Positions 1 to 8,912 of a stretch of DNA of 64,000 bases are shown here, in pieces. Numbering within the stretch: position 1 is the first letter of the stretch; each line of letters starts with the position of its first letter. Origin of the DNA: Gammaproteobacteria bacterium (GTDB taxonomy: Bacteria > Pseudomonadota > Gammaproteobacteria > Eutrophobiales > Eutrophobiaceae); NCBI GenBank assembly GCA_021773215.1, contig JAJFKM010000033.1:1-64000 (forward strand). The letters run 5' to 3'. The notes beneath the pieces were generated by a model. It was not told the DNA's origin and did no database searches. It saw only the letters and a program-made list of their open reading frames with translations. A program made the position numbers and the translations under genes.

Positions 1-1
1 C

Positions 2-751
2 AAAGAAATCAAAGATGCCGTTGAAGAGATCATCTGGAAACTCGACAGTGGCCAACTTCGTATAGCAGAAAAGGTCGATGGCGATTGGGTGGTCAATCAA
101 TGGTTGAAAAAAGCCGTACTGCTTTCTTTCATCCTTGAAAATAATGTCGTTATGCAAGGAGGCCTGACAAATTACTACGACAAAGTCCCTAATAAGTTCT
201 ACGGCTATAACAAAACTAATTTCATCGAAACCGGCGCACGCGTTGTTCCTAACGCTACGGTAAGACGCGGTAGTTATATCGGACAAAACGTCGTCTTGAT
301 GCCTAGCTTTGTTAACATCGGCGCCTATGTCGACAGCGGCACGATGGTCGATACCTGGGCAACGGTTGGTTCATGCGCACAGATTGGTAAAAACGTTCAT
401 CTCTCCGGAGGCGTCGGTATCGGTGGTGTACTAGAACCCTTGCAAGCCAACCCAACTATAATAGAAGACAATTGTTTTATCGGTGCACGATCAGAAGTTG
501 TTGAAGGCGTGATAGTCGGTCAAGGCTCCGTCATTTCAATGGGTGTTTACATAGGTCAAAGCACACGTATCTTTGATCGCGCTACCGGCGAAGTCACCTA
601 CGGTTATATCCCACCAGGCTCAGTAGTCGTTTCAGGCAACCTGCCTTCGAATGATGGCAAATACAGTTTGTATTGTGCAGTTATCGTGAAGACAGTTGAT
701 GAAAAAACTTTAAGCAAAGTTGGTATTAACGAAATCCTGCGCGACGTTTAA
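2..751 (+). CDS. dapD: DapD, tetrahydrodipicolinate N-succinyltransferase (5' truncated by window)
   Basis: The reading frame is open from base 2, so the window starts inside the gene. About 249 codons are present and roughly 25 N-terminal residues lie upstream, judged against the usual 274 aa of DapD. The enzyme succinylates tetrahydrodipicolinate with succinyl-CoA in the cytoplasmic lysine/diaminopimelate pathway. A long left-handed beta-helix region of hexapeptide repeats is visible ([17 protein letters not shown], then [20 protein letters not shown]), followed by the family-typical [13 protein letters not shown] and [13 protein letters not shown] segments. The next gene starts 12 bases downstream on the same strand, so the two are probably co-transcribed. 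Identity is secure from these motifs. Confidence 0.97.
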   Translation, partial: KEIKDAVEEIIWKLDSGQLRIAEKVDGDWVVNQWLKKAVLLSFILENNVVMQGGLTNYYDKVPNKFYGYNKTNFIETGARVVPNATVRRGSYIGQNVVLMPSFVNIGAYVDSGTMVDTWATVGSCAQIGKNVHLSGGVGIGGVLEPLQANPTIIEDNCFIGARSEVVEGVIVGQGSVISMGVYIGQSTRIFDRATGEVTYGYIPPGSVVVSGNLPSNDGKYSLYCAVIVKTVDEKTLSKVGINEILRDV

Positions 752-763
752 GAAGCAAACATA

Positions 764-1111
764 ATGTCCGTAACCCTCTATGGCATAAAGAACTGCGACA
801 CGGTTAAAAAGGCACGGAAATGGTTAGACGCCAATTCCGTGCCGTATACCTTCCATGACTTTCGCGTCGATGGCATCGACAAAACCCTCGTCAATAATTT
901 TTTGAAACAGATCGATCTTGAAATATTGATCAATAAACGTGGCACAACCTGGCGTAAATTATCCGAAGAAGAAAAAGAAATTAAGAATAAGACACAAGCT
1001 ATAACGTTAATGATCGAGAACCCGGCAATCATTAAACGCCCCGTGTTGGATGTGAATAATACGATAGCTGTTGGGTTTTCTGAAGAGAGTTATAAATCGA
1101 TTACGTTTTAA
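764..1111 (+). CDS. ArsC/Spx-family reductase, YffB type
   Basis: The 115-residue thioredoxin-fold protein belongs to the ArsC/Spx superfamily and most resembles the YffB branch. The N-terminus MSVTLYGIKNCDTVKKARKWL carries the single active-site-type cysteine (Cys11), and RGTTWRKL and NPAIIKRPVL are conserved family blocks, the latter carrying the arginine of the substrate site. YffB proteins are thought to act as glutathione-dependent thiol reductases rather than real arsenate reductases; this is family knowledge. It lies directly behind dapD, and in many gammaproteobacteria this gene sits among dap genes, which supports the call. The substrate is unknown. Confidence 0.9.
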   Translation: MSVTLYGIKNCDTVKKARKWLDANSVPYTFHDFRVDGIDKTLVNNFLKQIDLEILINKRGTTWRKLSEEEKEIKNKTQAITLMIENPAIIKRPVLDVNNTIAVGFSEESYKSITF

Positions 1112-1311
1112 CGGCCGCTTCTGGCAGCCATAAGTAGACCGTTTATAAAATTAATATTCACTCTAAAATTAACAATACCTAAGTAGAAATAAGCGTCTAT
1201 TATAGACAAGACAACAGCAACAGCTCCTAAACTAACAAAACCGGTAGCAAGTAATTCTTTTAATTCAAATCATTTTGACCAGAAACCGAGAAACGGTGGA
1301 AGACCCGATGC
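1111..1311 (-). pseudogene. NuoN/ND2-like gene fragment with in-frame TGA
   Basis: Read on the minus strand, this stretch gives about 67 codons beginning ASGLPPFLGFWSK and later DAYFYLGIV. That is the signature of the late transmembrane region of NADH dehydrogenase subunit N/ND2 (GxPPxxGFxxK, then xxYFYLRI). The only internal stop is a TGA at 1270-1272 directly after WSK. In mitochondrial codes TGA is tryptophan, giving the common ND2 wording FWSKW with no frame change. No start, no upstream two thirds of the gene and no nuo neighbours are present, and the fragment abuts the end of the preceding gene. It could be a decayed bacterial nuoN piece, a captured mitochondrial piece or an assembly join. 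The homology call is moderate; its origin is inference. Confidence 0.45.
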
Positions 1312-1477
1312 CTTGCAGGTCACGCCATTGTCACAATATATATGGCATACTCTTAGTTTAATGATCGAGACTGTGTGCACTTTGCTCCCTTTAGAAATCA
1401 GATCCAAAGATCGTAAGCCTAAATGTGGCTTATCGGTCACAACTCCTGTTTAAGGAAAGGGATATACTCAAAACGAA
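1312..1477. other. Intergenic, no gene recognised
   Basis: This is the rest of the 366-base gap between the YffB-type gene and the phosphoesterase. I see no ORF with a ribosome binding site. The only clear signal is a purine-rich AAGGAAAGGG at 1451-1460, which lies 17 bases ahead of the downstream ATG and is rather far for a ribosome binding site. The left part of the gap holds the ND2-like fragment described separately. Confidence 0.5.
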
Positions 1478-2362
1478 ATGAATATACTACACATCTCAGA
1501 TATGCATTTTGGACCTCGTCACTGGCTTGGAAAAAGTGAATTGTTGTTAGAGAAGTTGAACAGCTATGCGGCCGATATTGTATTCAACACAGGCGACAAT
1601 ACGACAGATGCTCTCGAAAATGAATTTGAAGCCGCTGGGAATTTTTTGAAGTCAATTGAGTGCAAACACATGATTTCGATTCCTGGAAATCATGACAAAC
1701 GAAATATGCGTAGCGCTGACTATTTTCGTGAGTATATCGACGACACAGAAGTCATTCGGCCATTAAATCGTGACAATTGTAGAAAGAATAATATATTTCT
1801 TGATGGAAATACCAATGGCTTAAAAGAACATTTTACTGACATCAATTTTCTTAAAAACATCACGATTGATGGTGAGTCCGTTCTGGTAGTCTGTCTCGAC
1901 ACCAACACACTCTATACAGACAAAGGTTTTGTCGATACTGAAATGCTGAGAACACTCTCTCATGCAATTAGCAAAGAAAGTTACGATAGAATAATTCTTC
2001 TAAATCATCACTCAATCCTGGACACCGATTCAGACCCCCTTTTCAACTCCAGAATGGTTGTCGAATTCGTCAGAGAAAATAATATAGAACATGTTTTCTG
2101 TGGCCATACTCATCAGTTGTCGATAATGAGATCAGCCGACCTGTATCACAAACACTCATTCACTCAATATAAGAATGGATCACTATCAAGCGCCAATACA
2201 CCCAACGACACAAATATGTTTCTGTATTATAAAAACTTTGGCACCGAAGCAATGGAGATCCATATAGTTAGAGCCATTGTTGAAAATGATTGTCTGAAAT
2301 TTAAAGAAGAAATACTTTCCACTAAACTAGGCATTAGCAAAACGATCACTTCCTCACACTAA
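1478..2362 (+). CDS. Calcineurin-like metallophosphoesterase (CpdA/Icc-like)
   Basis: The 294-aa cytoplasmic protein has no signal peptide. It shows the full set of dinuclear-metal motifs of class III phosphoesterases in order: DMH (Asp8, His10), GDN (Asp40), GNHDK near residue 71, NHHS near 178 and GHTH near 210. The order and length fit the cAMP phosphodiesterase CpdA/Icc group, which hydrolyses 3',5'-cyclic nucleotides, but related enzymes act on other phosphoesters, so the substrate is an inference. It is monocistronic, following an atypical 366-base gap, with no obvious partner. Candidate CRP sites elsewhere in this window make a role in cAMP turnover worth considering. Confidence 0.82.
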   Translation: MNILHISDMHFGPRHWLGKSELLLEKLNSYAADIVFNTGDNTTDALENEFEAAGNFLKSIECKHMISIPGNHDKRNMRSADYFREYIDDTEVIRPLNRDNCRKNNIFLDGNTNGLKEHFTDINFLKNITIDGESVLVVCLDTNTLYTDKGFVDTEMLRTLSHAISKESYDRIILLNHHSILDTDSDPLFNSRMVVEFVRENNIEHVFCGHTHQLSIMRSADLYHKHSFTQYKNGSLSSANTPNDTNMFLYYKNFGTEAMEIHIVRAIVENDCLKFKEEILSTKLGISKTITSSH

Positions 2363-2573
2363 GCAAATAAAATTCGCGTTGGGAATATAAAGCTTCATTT
2401 GCCTTGTTCAAGGTTGCTGTTTATCTAGTCAGGAACATAACAGTATTATTAAAGCGTCTGCTCTAGGACGATTTTATCATAGCTCTGAGTTCGGCCAAAA
2501 GTGGAAATAACGATTGATCTCATCGATGTATCGTTGCCACGTTGCTCTTGAGTGGGAGGCTACGCATATTTAA

Positions 2574-3230
2574 TTACCCGCTTGATTTCCGAGTCCATTC
2601 GTCAGCTCTGTTTTTAATTTCCTGAATTTTTACATGAGATAAAGTATTTTCACAATAATTTATTGTTTGCCTCGTCCTTTGTTCAAGATCATCGTCATAA
2701 GACTTTGCAAACCGTTTTGCTAAGTATGTCCAAAAACATCCTTTATCTAGATCCACTGGTCCAATTTGGCCCGAACCATATGTTTGGCCCAGATTAAACA
2801 TTGCTTGTGCTTCTCCTAAATCAGCAGCACGTAAATATAATTTTTCTGCTTTTAATCTATCTTGTTTTACACCGTAACCGAGATCATAAAGATAAGCTAA
2901 ATTATGTGTTGCAAGAGCATGCCCTTGTGCTGAAGCCTTTTCATACCAAAACTTTGCATCTGTATAATTTTTTTCAGCTTGGTATCCACTACCTAAACTG
3001 TTTTGTGCTTCAGCATGCCCATTGTCTGCAGCTTTTTGATACCATTTTTTAGCTTTTCTTCCATTTGCACTAACTCCAGCTCCCCAATCAAAAGCTGTCC
3101 CTAAAGCAAACTGTGCTTCTATATCACCATTATTAGCTCTAGTTTCAAGATTTTTAATGTCTATATCTGCTGCTGCTAATGCAAAAACATTAAAAATTAA
3201 ACCAATAATTAAAAGTAATATGCGTTTCAT
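2574..3230 (-). CDS. Secreted Sel1-repeat protein
   Basis: The 218 residues begin with a signal peptide (MKRILLLIIGLIFNVFALAAA). About four Sel1-type TPR repeats of roughly 36 residues follow, recognisable by AQFALGTAF, AQNSLGSGY, THNLAYLYDLGYGV and AMFNLGQTYGSG. Such repeats form alpha-solenoids that bind other proteins, so a periplasmic adaptor role is likely but unproven. It lies 73 bases downstream of two lipoprotein genes on the same strand and may be the last gene of that group. Confidence 0.8.
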   Translation of the reverse strand: MKRILLLIIGLIFNVFALAAADIDIKNLETRANNGDIEAQFALGTAFDWGAGVSANGRKAKKWYQKAADNGHAEAQNSLGSGYQAEKNYTDAKFWYEKASAQGHALATHNLAYLYDLGYGVKQDRLKAEKLYLRAADLGEAQAMFNLGQTYGSGQIGPVDLDKGCFWTYLAKRFAKSYDDDLEQRTRQTINYCENTLSHVKIQEIKNRADEWTRKSSG

Positions 3231-3303
3231 AATATCTATACCCGTCGTTTAGTCAGAAGAATGTTTTTAACGTGTCGCTTTGAGATGATTGGTTAAACCT
3301 AAG

Positions 3304-3771
3304 TTAAGCTGGGTTACAATCGACAGTGCCTACTACTTCTGGATATTGAATTTTATTTCCTACTACATAGTTTGTAGAAAGTATATCGACTACGATACAA
3401 CCAATTACACCAACTACGGCACAAATACCTGCGGCTGAACTATTCTCATTACCGTATCTTTTCCTTTTTGTTCGTTGGACATTTTTAGCTTCATCAATTA
3501 CCGGGTCGGCTTGAGATTCAGAACAGATTTCTTTTGCACGTTTTTCCCAAATTGCTTTTGATTGTTCAATTGACGACTTAGATTCACCTACATATTTTAG
3601 TGTATATACATTTGCGCTACTGCTAAGCATGTGAAATCCAGGTTGAATTGCTTTGAAGCTGGATCGATATTTATCGTAAACTGGATTGTCACTTTTTTGA
3701 TTTATTGAATTACATCCTGATAATGCAAAAAAAACTATAATTATTGATGTGTATTCAATATAATTTTTCAT
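3304..3771 (-). CDS. Putative lipoprotein, unknown function
   Basis: The 155-aa product starts with a short charged N-terminus, a hydrophobic stretch and the lipobox LSGC near residue 20, so it should be lipid-anchored. A second hydrophobic, glycine-rich segment (AAGICAVVGVIGCIVVDIL) lies near residue 115. The block YTLKYVGESKSSIEQSKAIW followed by RAKEICS recalls small outer-membrane lipoproteins that have a YxVxxxGN-type strand and helix, but I cannot name the family. Its ATG overlaps the stop of the preceding gene by 4 bases (ATGA at 3768-3771), implying translational coupling with that lipoprotein. Confidence 0.7.
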   Translation of the reverse strand: MKNYIEYTSIIIVFFALSGCNSINQKSDNPVYDKYRSSFKAIQPGFHMLSSSANVYTLKYVGESKSSIEQSKAIWEKRAKEICSESQADPVIDEAKNVQRTKRKRYGNENSSAAGICAVVGVIGCIVVDILSTNYVVGNKIQYPEVVGTVDCNPA

Positions 3772-4676
3772 TTTACAAACTCAAGGCTATTTAATAGGGA
3801 TTGTGCCTGAGTAGATAGCGATGAATCCTGATTCCCCGAGTAGTATCTATTGGAATATACAAGATAAGCCCCTTTAGAATGATCATGTGGATTTCGACAA
3901 GTGGTGCCTATTACTTCTAGAAACATTGGTTCAGAGTTATTTGTACGTTTTTTTGCTGATAAATCTTCGTGGATACTCTCGAACTTGATACATGTTCCAT
4001 GCTTTGTGTTGGCGGCAGAAATCTCATTCTTCTTTTCAATAAAACGAGACCCATCTGTATATTTTTTTATGCCTTCCTCAATAAATAAAATGAAGGCTTC
4101 ATCGTTATAGAATTGGGGGAGTTCAAGTGACCGTGCTTGAATGGCATATGTTTCATCTGCGCCATTACCCTGTTTCGCTAACTGGACTGAGTCAGCATTT
4201 CTTTGCACAACAAGCCAGTCATCTTCATTCGGAACAGAACAGGAGAAATCCTTAAGTGCGATTCTTTGAAGCTGTTGTTTTTTCTCCTTCCTTAATTCTC
4301 CAGAATTATCATTCAATAATCTTTGAATGTTTGTATATATACCAAGTAATGTCCCAGTCCCGCCGGCTTCCCAAACTGGAATGTCCTTGCCTTCAGCACG
4401 CATATTTACAGCCAGTCCCTTTTCATTCTCTACAAAACTAATTCTTCCTTTAACTCCTTTCGATTCCACATAGAAAATATCGTTTATAAATTCAAAATCT
4501 TCTCTTTTGTAACTATCTAAAAATCCATTTGCAAGAGACGTTTTTAACAAGTCTTCAGTTAGTAGCATAGCTTTTGACCGTTCAATTTTATAATACTGAT
4601 CCTGACTTGGGGTAGTTTGTATATCTACAGATGCACAACCTTGCATAAAAAGTAATAGTAATAAAATAATTTTCAT
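3768..4676 (-). CDS. Putative lipoprotein, unknown function
   Basis: The 302-residue protein starts MKIILLLLLFMQGCAS, a compact type II signal peptide with lipobox MQGC, predicting an outer- or inner-membrane lipoprotein. The mature part is mixed alpha/beta with no motif I recognise. Two cysteines in the C-terminal third (GTCIKFES and GTTCRNPH) could form a disulfide in the periplasm. It is the first gene of a minus-strand group with the 155-aa lipoprotein (4-base overlap) and the Sel1 protein, which suggests one envelope function shared by the three. Confidence 0.7.
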   Translation of the reverse strand: MKIILLLLLFMQGCASVDIQTTPSQDQYYKIERSKAMLLTEDLLKTSLANGFLDSYKREDFEFINDIFYVESKGVKGRISFVENEKGLAVNMRAEGKDIPVWEAGGTGTLLGIYTNIQRLLNDNSGELRKEKKQQLQRIALKDFSCSVPNEDDWLVVQRNADSVQLAKQGNGADETYAIQARSLELPQFYNDEAFILFIEEGIKKYTDGSRFIEKKNEISAANTKHGTCIKFESIHEDLSAKKRTNNSEPMFLEVIGTTCRNPHDHSKGAYLVYSNRYYSGNQDSSLSTQAQSLLNSLEFVK

Positions 4677-4870
4677 CTATTAATATAACACCTATTATCT
4701 CGTCGATACCGAGTGACCTTATTTCTGCTTTGGGTCGGTAGCTGAATATTTCTATCATAACGAAATTTTAAAAGCAGACATAAATAATTTTGAAGTCATC
4801 TTTTAGATGATTAACTTTGATTCTAAATATACTCAAAGCAGATGAGCCGGATGCAATCATAATAATATGA

Positions 4871-5785
4871 CTAATTTCCTATCTCCTTTAACATCTCAAC
4901 CGAAGGTGCAAAGAAATAAGCACCACTCTTCGCTGTTGTATAATTCATTAAGTGATCATGCAAGCCATCACCACTGACGCCGAAGATATTCGCTAGCATC
5001 TTTTCAAGGATAGTGTTGTCTTTGCTGTAGGCTAGAAAAAACAAACCTGAATCACCTGAAGCCTGTCCATAAGGTAGGCTATGTCGAACGATTTCGAGTT
5101 CTTCACCGTCTTCTTCTATGACTACCCTGCTGACATGTGAAGTCTCCGGCATTACATCATCTTCTAGTTCTATACTGTCTGGCTTGGTGCGACCGATAAT
5201 CTTTTCCTGTTCGTCATCAGCTACCGTTTGCCATTTTGGTAAGTTGTGCACATAACGCTGCGCAAGGACATAACTACCGCCGTTAAATGCTGGTTCATCG
5301 TCTATTAATGCTACTTCGGCACGTTCGTCTCCTTCAGGATTTTCAGTGCCATCGATAAAACCAGTTAAGTCACGATCATCCAGATAATGAAACCCCTCGA
5401 CTTCATCGAGGACCTGAATATTTTCTTTAATGGGTTTGATAAATTCACTCGCGAGAACATAAACCATATCTTTTCTATCAGCATGGATATGCAAGAAAAC
5501 ATCACCACCGGTAGCGGGGGCAGAAACATCGCCTTTGCCTAGCTCAACAAACGTTTTCAACCGTTGCGGCCTACCTTTCGAGTAAATATCACCCCAATAA
5601 TCTGCACCAAAGGCCAAACTGGCATACAGCTTATCAACTTTGTGTTCCTTTTTTATTGTCTCGATTAACACCGGAAGAGATGCGCATTGCTTAACAACGT
5701 CTTTCGTATTATTAGTCACATTGATAACCATGTATAAGGCATGTGGCGCGGCTTCAGGTAATATTGCTGACTGTGGCGTACTCAT
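4871..5785 (-). CDS. DyP-type heme peroxidase (YfeX-like)
   Basis: The 304-aa protein lacks a Tat or Sec signal and matches the cytoplasmic YfeX/class B DyP group in length. The diagnostic GxxDG motif is present as GFIDGTENPEGDE around residue 142, supplying the distal aspartate. A later HVSRVVIEEDGEELEIVRHS block near residue 210 gives the proximal heme-ligand histidine and the distal arginine, and GLFFLAYSKD is typical of the family. DyP enzymes use H2O2 to oxidise dyes or porphyrinogens; the physiological substrate is unknown. Monocistronic, with a palindromic repeat element directly upstream. Confidence 0.92.
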   Translation of the reverse strand: MSTPQSAILPEAAPHALYMVINVTNNTKDVVKQCASLPVLIETIKKEHKVDKLYASLAFGADYWGDIYSKGRPQRLKTFVELGKGDVSAPATGGDVFLHIHADRKDMVYVLASEFIKPIKENIQVLDEVEGFHYLDDRDLTGFIDGTENPEGDERAEVALIDDEPAFNGGSYVLAQRYVHNLPKWQTVADDEQEKIIGRTKPDSIELEDDVMPETSHVSRVVIEEDGEELEIVRHSLPYGQASGDSGLFFLAYSKDNTILEKMLANIFGVSGDGLHDHLMNYTTAKSGAYFFAPSVEMLKEIGN

Positions 5786-5824
5786 TTATGTTTATTCCCT
5801 ATCTACTATAAAAGGTGTCAGATT

Positions 5825-5969
5825 CGTATGGCACTTACTTAAGCCCGTCTTTCCCGCGCAGGCGGGAATCTAGTTAGACATGACACTCTACATTCACTAG
5901 ATTCCCGCCTGCGCGGGGATGACAAACGAGAAAAATATTATCTTTGAAGCTTAAGTTAAGTACCATTCG
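5825..5969. repeat. Nested palindromic repeat element (MITE/REP-like)
   Basis: Two nested inverted repeats occupy most of the 354-base gap between the DyP gene and recQ. Outer arms at 5825-5844 and 5949-5969 match with a few differences and one base of slippage. Inner arms at 5847-5873 and 5897-5923 share the GC-rich core CCCGCGCAGGCGGGAATCTAG. The inner core recurs at 48567-48593 next to rnfA, so this is a dispersed family rather than a local hairpin. No coding capacity is present, fitting a non-autonomous, transposase-mobilised palindrome. Confidence 0.75.
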
Positions 5970-6139
5970 TGTCAAATTAGTATTTCGAACAGACAAACAC
6001 TATAACAATGTTTTTCTTGCGGCTTAAGGCTATCAGTAAGTTATTAAGCTAATTTGTATAGTACAATCCTGCCTTGATTAAAACAGTAGCTTTTTTATTA
6101 CATCAGCAATAACAATTTCCGTCAAAGGCCGACCCCTGA

Positions 6140-8254
6140 ATGAAGCGCGCGCAAGCGATTTTAAAATCCACTTTTGGTTACGAACAGTTCCGCCATCATC
6201 AAGAAGACATTATTCAGGAAATACTGAATGGCAATGACGCCCTTGTTTTAATGCCAACCGGTGGCGGCAAGTCCTTGTGTTACCAGCTACCGGCACTGGT
6301 ACTTGATGGTATGGCGATTGTCATATCACCACTGATTGCCTTAATGCAGGATCAAGTTGATGCCTTAAAGCAACTTGGGGTCAACGCTGCCTTTTTGAAC
6401 TCCAGTATGAGTCATGATGAAGCACAGTTAGTCGAGCAACAATTAGTCAATAATGAGCTCGATATTGTCTACGTGGCACCGGAGAGGTTACTGACTAATC
6501 ACATGCAATTTCTGCTCGATCGATGTCAGGTTTCTTTATTCGCTATCGACGAAGCACATTGCGTATCTCAGTGGGGGCATGATTTCCGGCCTGAATATCA
6601 ACGACTGAAAATTTTGCATGAACGCTACCCTTCTATTCCACGTATTGCACTGACGGCAACAGCCGACCAACGCACGCGTGAAGAGATTATTTCACAACTG
6701 CAATTGGAAGCGGCAAAGGTATACGTTAATAGTTTTGATCGGCCGAATATTACCTATGCTATCTCGGAAGGGAATAATCCTAAAAATCGATTATGGCGTT
6801 TCCTTGAGGACAACCATAAAGACGATGCCGGAATTGTTTATTGCCTGTCACGTAAAAGTGTCGAGGCTATCGCTGAGTGGTTGAGCGATCAGGGACGGAT
6901 AGCTTTACCTTATCACGCAGGTTTGTCTCAAGAGATACGCCAAAAAAACCAACACCGATTCTTGCGCGAGGATAGTGTCATTATTGTTGCAACAATTGCC
7001 TTTGGTATGGGCATAGATAAACCCGATGTACGTTTTGTTGCGCACCTCAATTTACCTAAAAGCATCGAAGCTTATTATCAGGAAACGGGACGTGGTGGAC
7101 GTGATGGCGAACCGGCCAATGCGTGGATGGCCTATGGTTTAAAAGACGTGATTACCTTGCGGCAATTTATGTTGAACTCTAATGCCGATGAAATTCATAA
7201 GCGCGTTGAACATCATAAACTCGAATCGATGCTTGGGCTTTGTGAACTCATTACTTGCCGACGTCATGCCCTGCTCGAATATTTTGATGAAGCATCGATT
7301 GAAAAATGCGGCGCATGTGACAATTGTCTTAGTCCTCCGGAAAAATGGGATGCAACTGAATCAGCACAAAAAGCGCTATCGGCAATATATCGAACTGAAC
7401 AACGCTTTGGTGTGAATTATATCGTTGATATTTTGCTGGGAAAAAATGATGACCGTGTCCAACGAAATGGTCACGATCAACTTAGTACCTTTGCTATTGG
7501 TAAAGATTTATCAACTACAGAATGGCGTAGTGTTTTCAGGCAATTGATTGCCTTAGGTTATATCGACATCGATATGGAACGGCATGGCGCATTACGTCTT
7601 ACCGAAAAATGTCGTCCGGTATTACGTGGTGAACAGAAACTTGATTTGAGGAAACAATCTCAAGAAGAAAAAATCACTAAGGAGGCAAAACAAAAATCTG
7701 TTGTCCGTCCACAAGATCAAATTTTATGGGATGCCTTACGATCGCTGCGTACAAAATTAGCAGATGAAGCTGGCGTACCGCCTTATGTCATCTTTCATGA
7801 CGCGACCTTACAAGAGATGGTCAGGAAAAGACCTGGTTCTAATGACGGCATGATTAGTATTTCTGGTGTGGGCGAACAAAAACTCCAACGTTATGGCCAG
7901 CAATTCCTTAGCGAGATTGCAAAACACCCTCTTCCTGCGTTACTGGACAATAATCTAAGTAAAACTATTAATGAAACATTGATACTCTATCAGCAAGATA
8001 TCAGTATTGAAAAAATTGCAGAACAACGCGATAAAAACATCAGCACTATTTACACTCACTTGGCTGATGCTATTGAAGTCGGCTTGTTAGAAGTACGTGA
8101 CGTGCTTGATCTTGATGATGGTCAATTTGACGAGATTGTTTATACCATTGAAACTATGGAAGACGATGATAAGAGCCGACTCAAACCACTCTATGAAGCC
8201 TTAAATGAAGAATACGAATATGGCATCTTGAGGTGTGTGCAGGCATCGATTTGA
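6140..8254 (+). CDS. recQ: ATP-dependent DNA helicase RecQ
   Basis: The 704-aa 3'-5' DNA helicase acts in recombination and fork repair. Visible in order are: the Q-motif region ([14 protein letters not shown]), Walker [16 protein letters not shown] near residue 40, [17 protein letters not shown] (motif II plus the RecQ aromatic loop), helicase-C motifs with [12 protein letters not shown] and [10 protein letters not shown], and the RQC zinc site (C-R-R, then CGACDNC). An HRDC domain ([14 protein letters not shown]) lies around residue 525. The C-terminal helix-turn-helix ([20 protein letters not shown]) is the HTH_40-type extension found in a subset of RecQ proteins. The start at ATG 6140 fits the family N-terminus. 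It stands alone. Confidence 0.96.
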   Translation: MKRAQAILKSTFGYEQFRHHQEDIIQEILNGNDALVLMPTGGGKSLCYQLPALVLDGMAIVISPLIALMQDQVDALKQLGVNAAFLNSSMSHDEAQLVEQQLVNNELDIVYVAPERLLTNHMQFLLDRCQVSLFAIDEAHCVSQWGHDFRPEYQRLKILHERYPSIPRIALTATADQRTREEIISQLQLEAAKVYVNSFDRPNITYAISEGNNPKNRLWRFLEDNHKDDAGIVYCLSRKSVEAIAEWLSDQGRIALPYHAGLSQEIRQKNQHRFLREDSVIIVATIAFGMGIDKPDVRFVAHLNLPKSIEAYYQETGRGGRDGEPANAWMAYGLKDVITLRQFMLNSNADEIHKRVEHHKLESMLGLCELITCRRHALLEYFDEASIEKCGACDNCLSPPEKWDATESAQKALSAIYRTEQRFGVNYIVDILLGKNDDRVQRNGHDQLSTFAIGKDLSTTEWRSVFRQLIALGYIDIDMERHGALRLTEKCRPVLRGEQKLDLRKQSQEEKITKEAKQKSVVRPQDQILWDALRSLRTKLADEAGVPPYVIFHDATLQEMVRKRPGSNDGMISISGVGEQKLQRYGQQFLSEIAKHPLPALLDNNLSKTINETLILYQQDISIEKIAEQRDKNISTIYTHLADAIEVGLLEVRDVLDLDDGQFDEIVYTIETMEDDDKSRLKPLYEALNEEYEYGILRCVQASI

Positions 8255-8539
8255 ATCAAACAGCAGTATAGGTGGCTTGCTTGTTATGGTTATTTAGTGT
8301 GTTAATTAATGATGATATCGTCCGTTTAAGTCTTAGTTTCACTAATATTAAAAACCTTGCAGTAAGACCAGTGAAAATTAATTATTTTATAATTAAATCA
8401 ATAATATATATACATGCACGTACCTTGATTTAGCAGGCATGATGATCTATCTTTTATAGTGAATAACATGAATTTAGCTTTTTAAATGTACCCTGAATAT
8501 AAGTAATAAAAACAAGTGATTAATTAGGAGATATATAGC

Positions 8540-8869
8540 ATGGCTAATGTAAAACTGATTATTCAATACCCTCATCCACTCGATGTTTACGCATTTGATC
8601 ATAGTTACAAGGAGGAACATATGCCTCTAGTAACTGAAAAACTGGATGGCAAAACTAAGATCGTGACAACAACGGCATTACCTCATGCCCATCACATACT
8701 TCCTGCATATCATAGAACCTCTGAAATATATTTTCCTTCTATGGATGCATTGCTCGCCAGTACACAATCAGATGCGGGAAAAGAGATCTTGGCGCATGCC
8801 GCTGAAATTTCAACGGGGGGCGCACCAAATTTTATAATCGCCGAAGAAGAGGAAGTGATTGAATTCTAA
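8540..8869 (+). CDS. EthD-domain small protein
   Basis: The 109-aa protein has a ferredoxin-like fold of the EthD/dimeric alpha-beta barrel type. VKLIIQYPHPLDVYAFDHSY followed by HMPLV is the typical opening of EthD proteins, and the middle SEIYFPSMDALLAS block fits the same family. EthD-like proteins often bind or transform small aromatic or quinone-like molecules, but no substrate can be inferred here. A strong ribosome binding site (TTAGGAGA) lies before the ATG. The 285-base upstream gap shows no other gene, so it is transcribed alone. Confidence 0.8.
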   Translation: MANVKLIIQYPHPLDVYAFDHSYKEEHMPLVTEKLDGKTKIVTTTALPHAHHILPAYHRTSEIYFPSMDALLASTQSDAGKEILAHAAEISTGGAPNFIIAEEEEVIEF

Positions 8870-8912
8870 TTCAACCAATAAGTTGTGATTTTTTGTTAAT
8901 TACTTTTATGCT

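Noticed and set aside
1312-1477. A possible tRNA or remnant tRNA beside the ND2-like fragment
   Set aside because: CTCTTAGTTTAA recalls mitochondrial tRNA arms, but I could not fold a cloverleaf with a consistent acceptor stem and anticodon.
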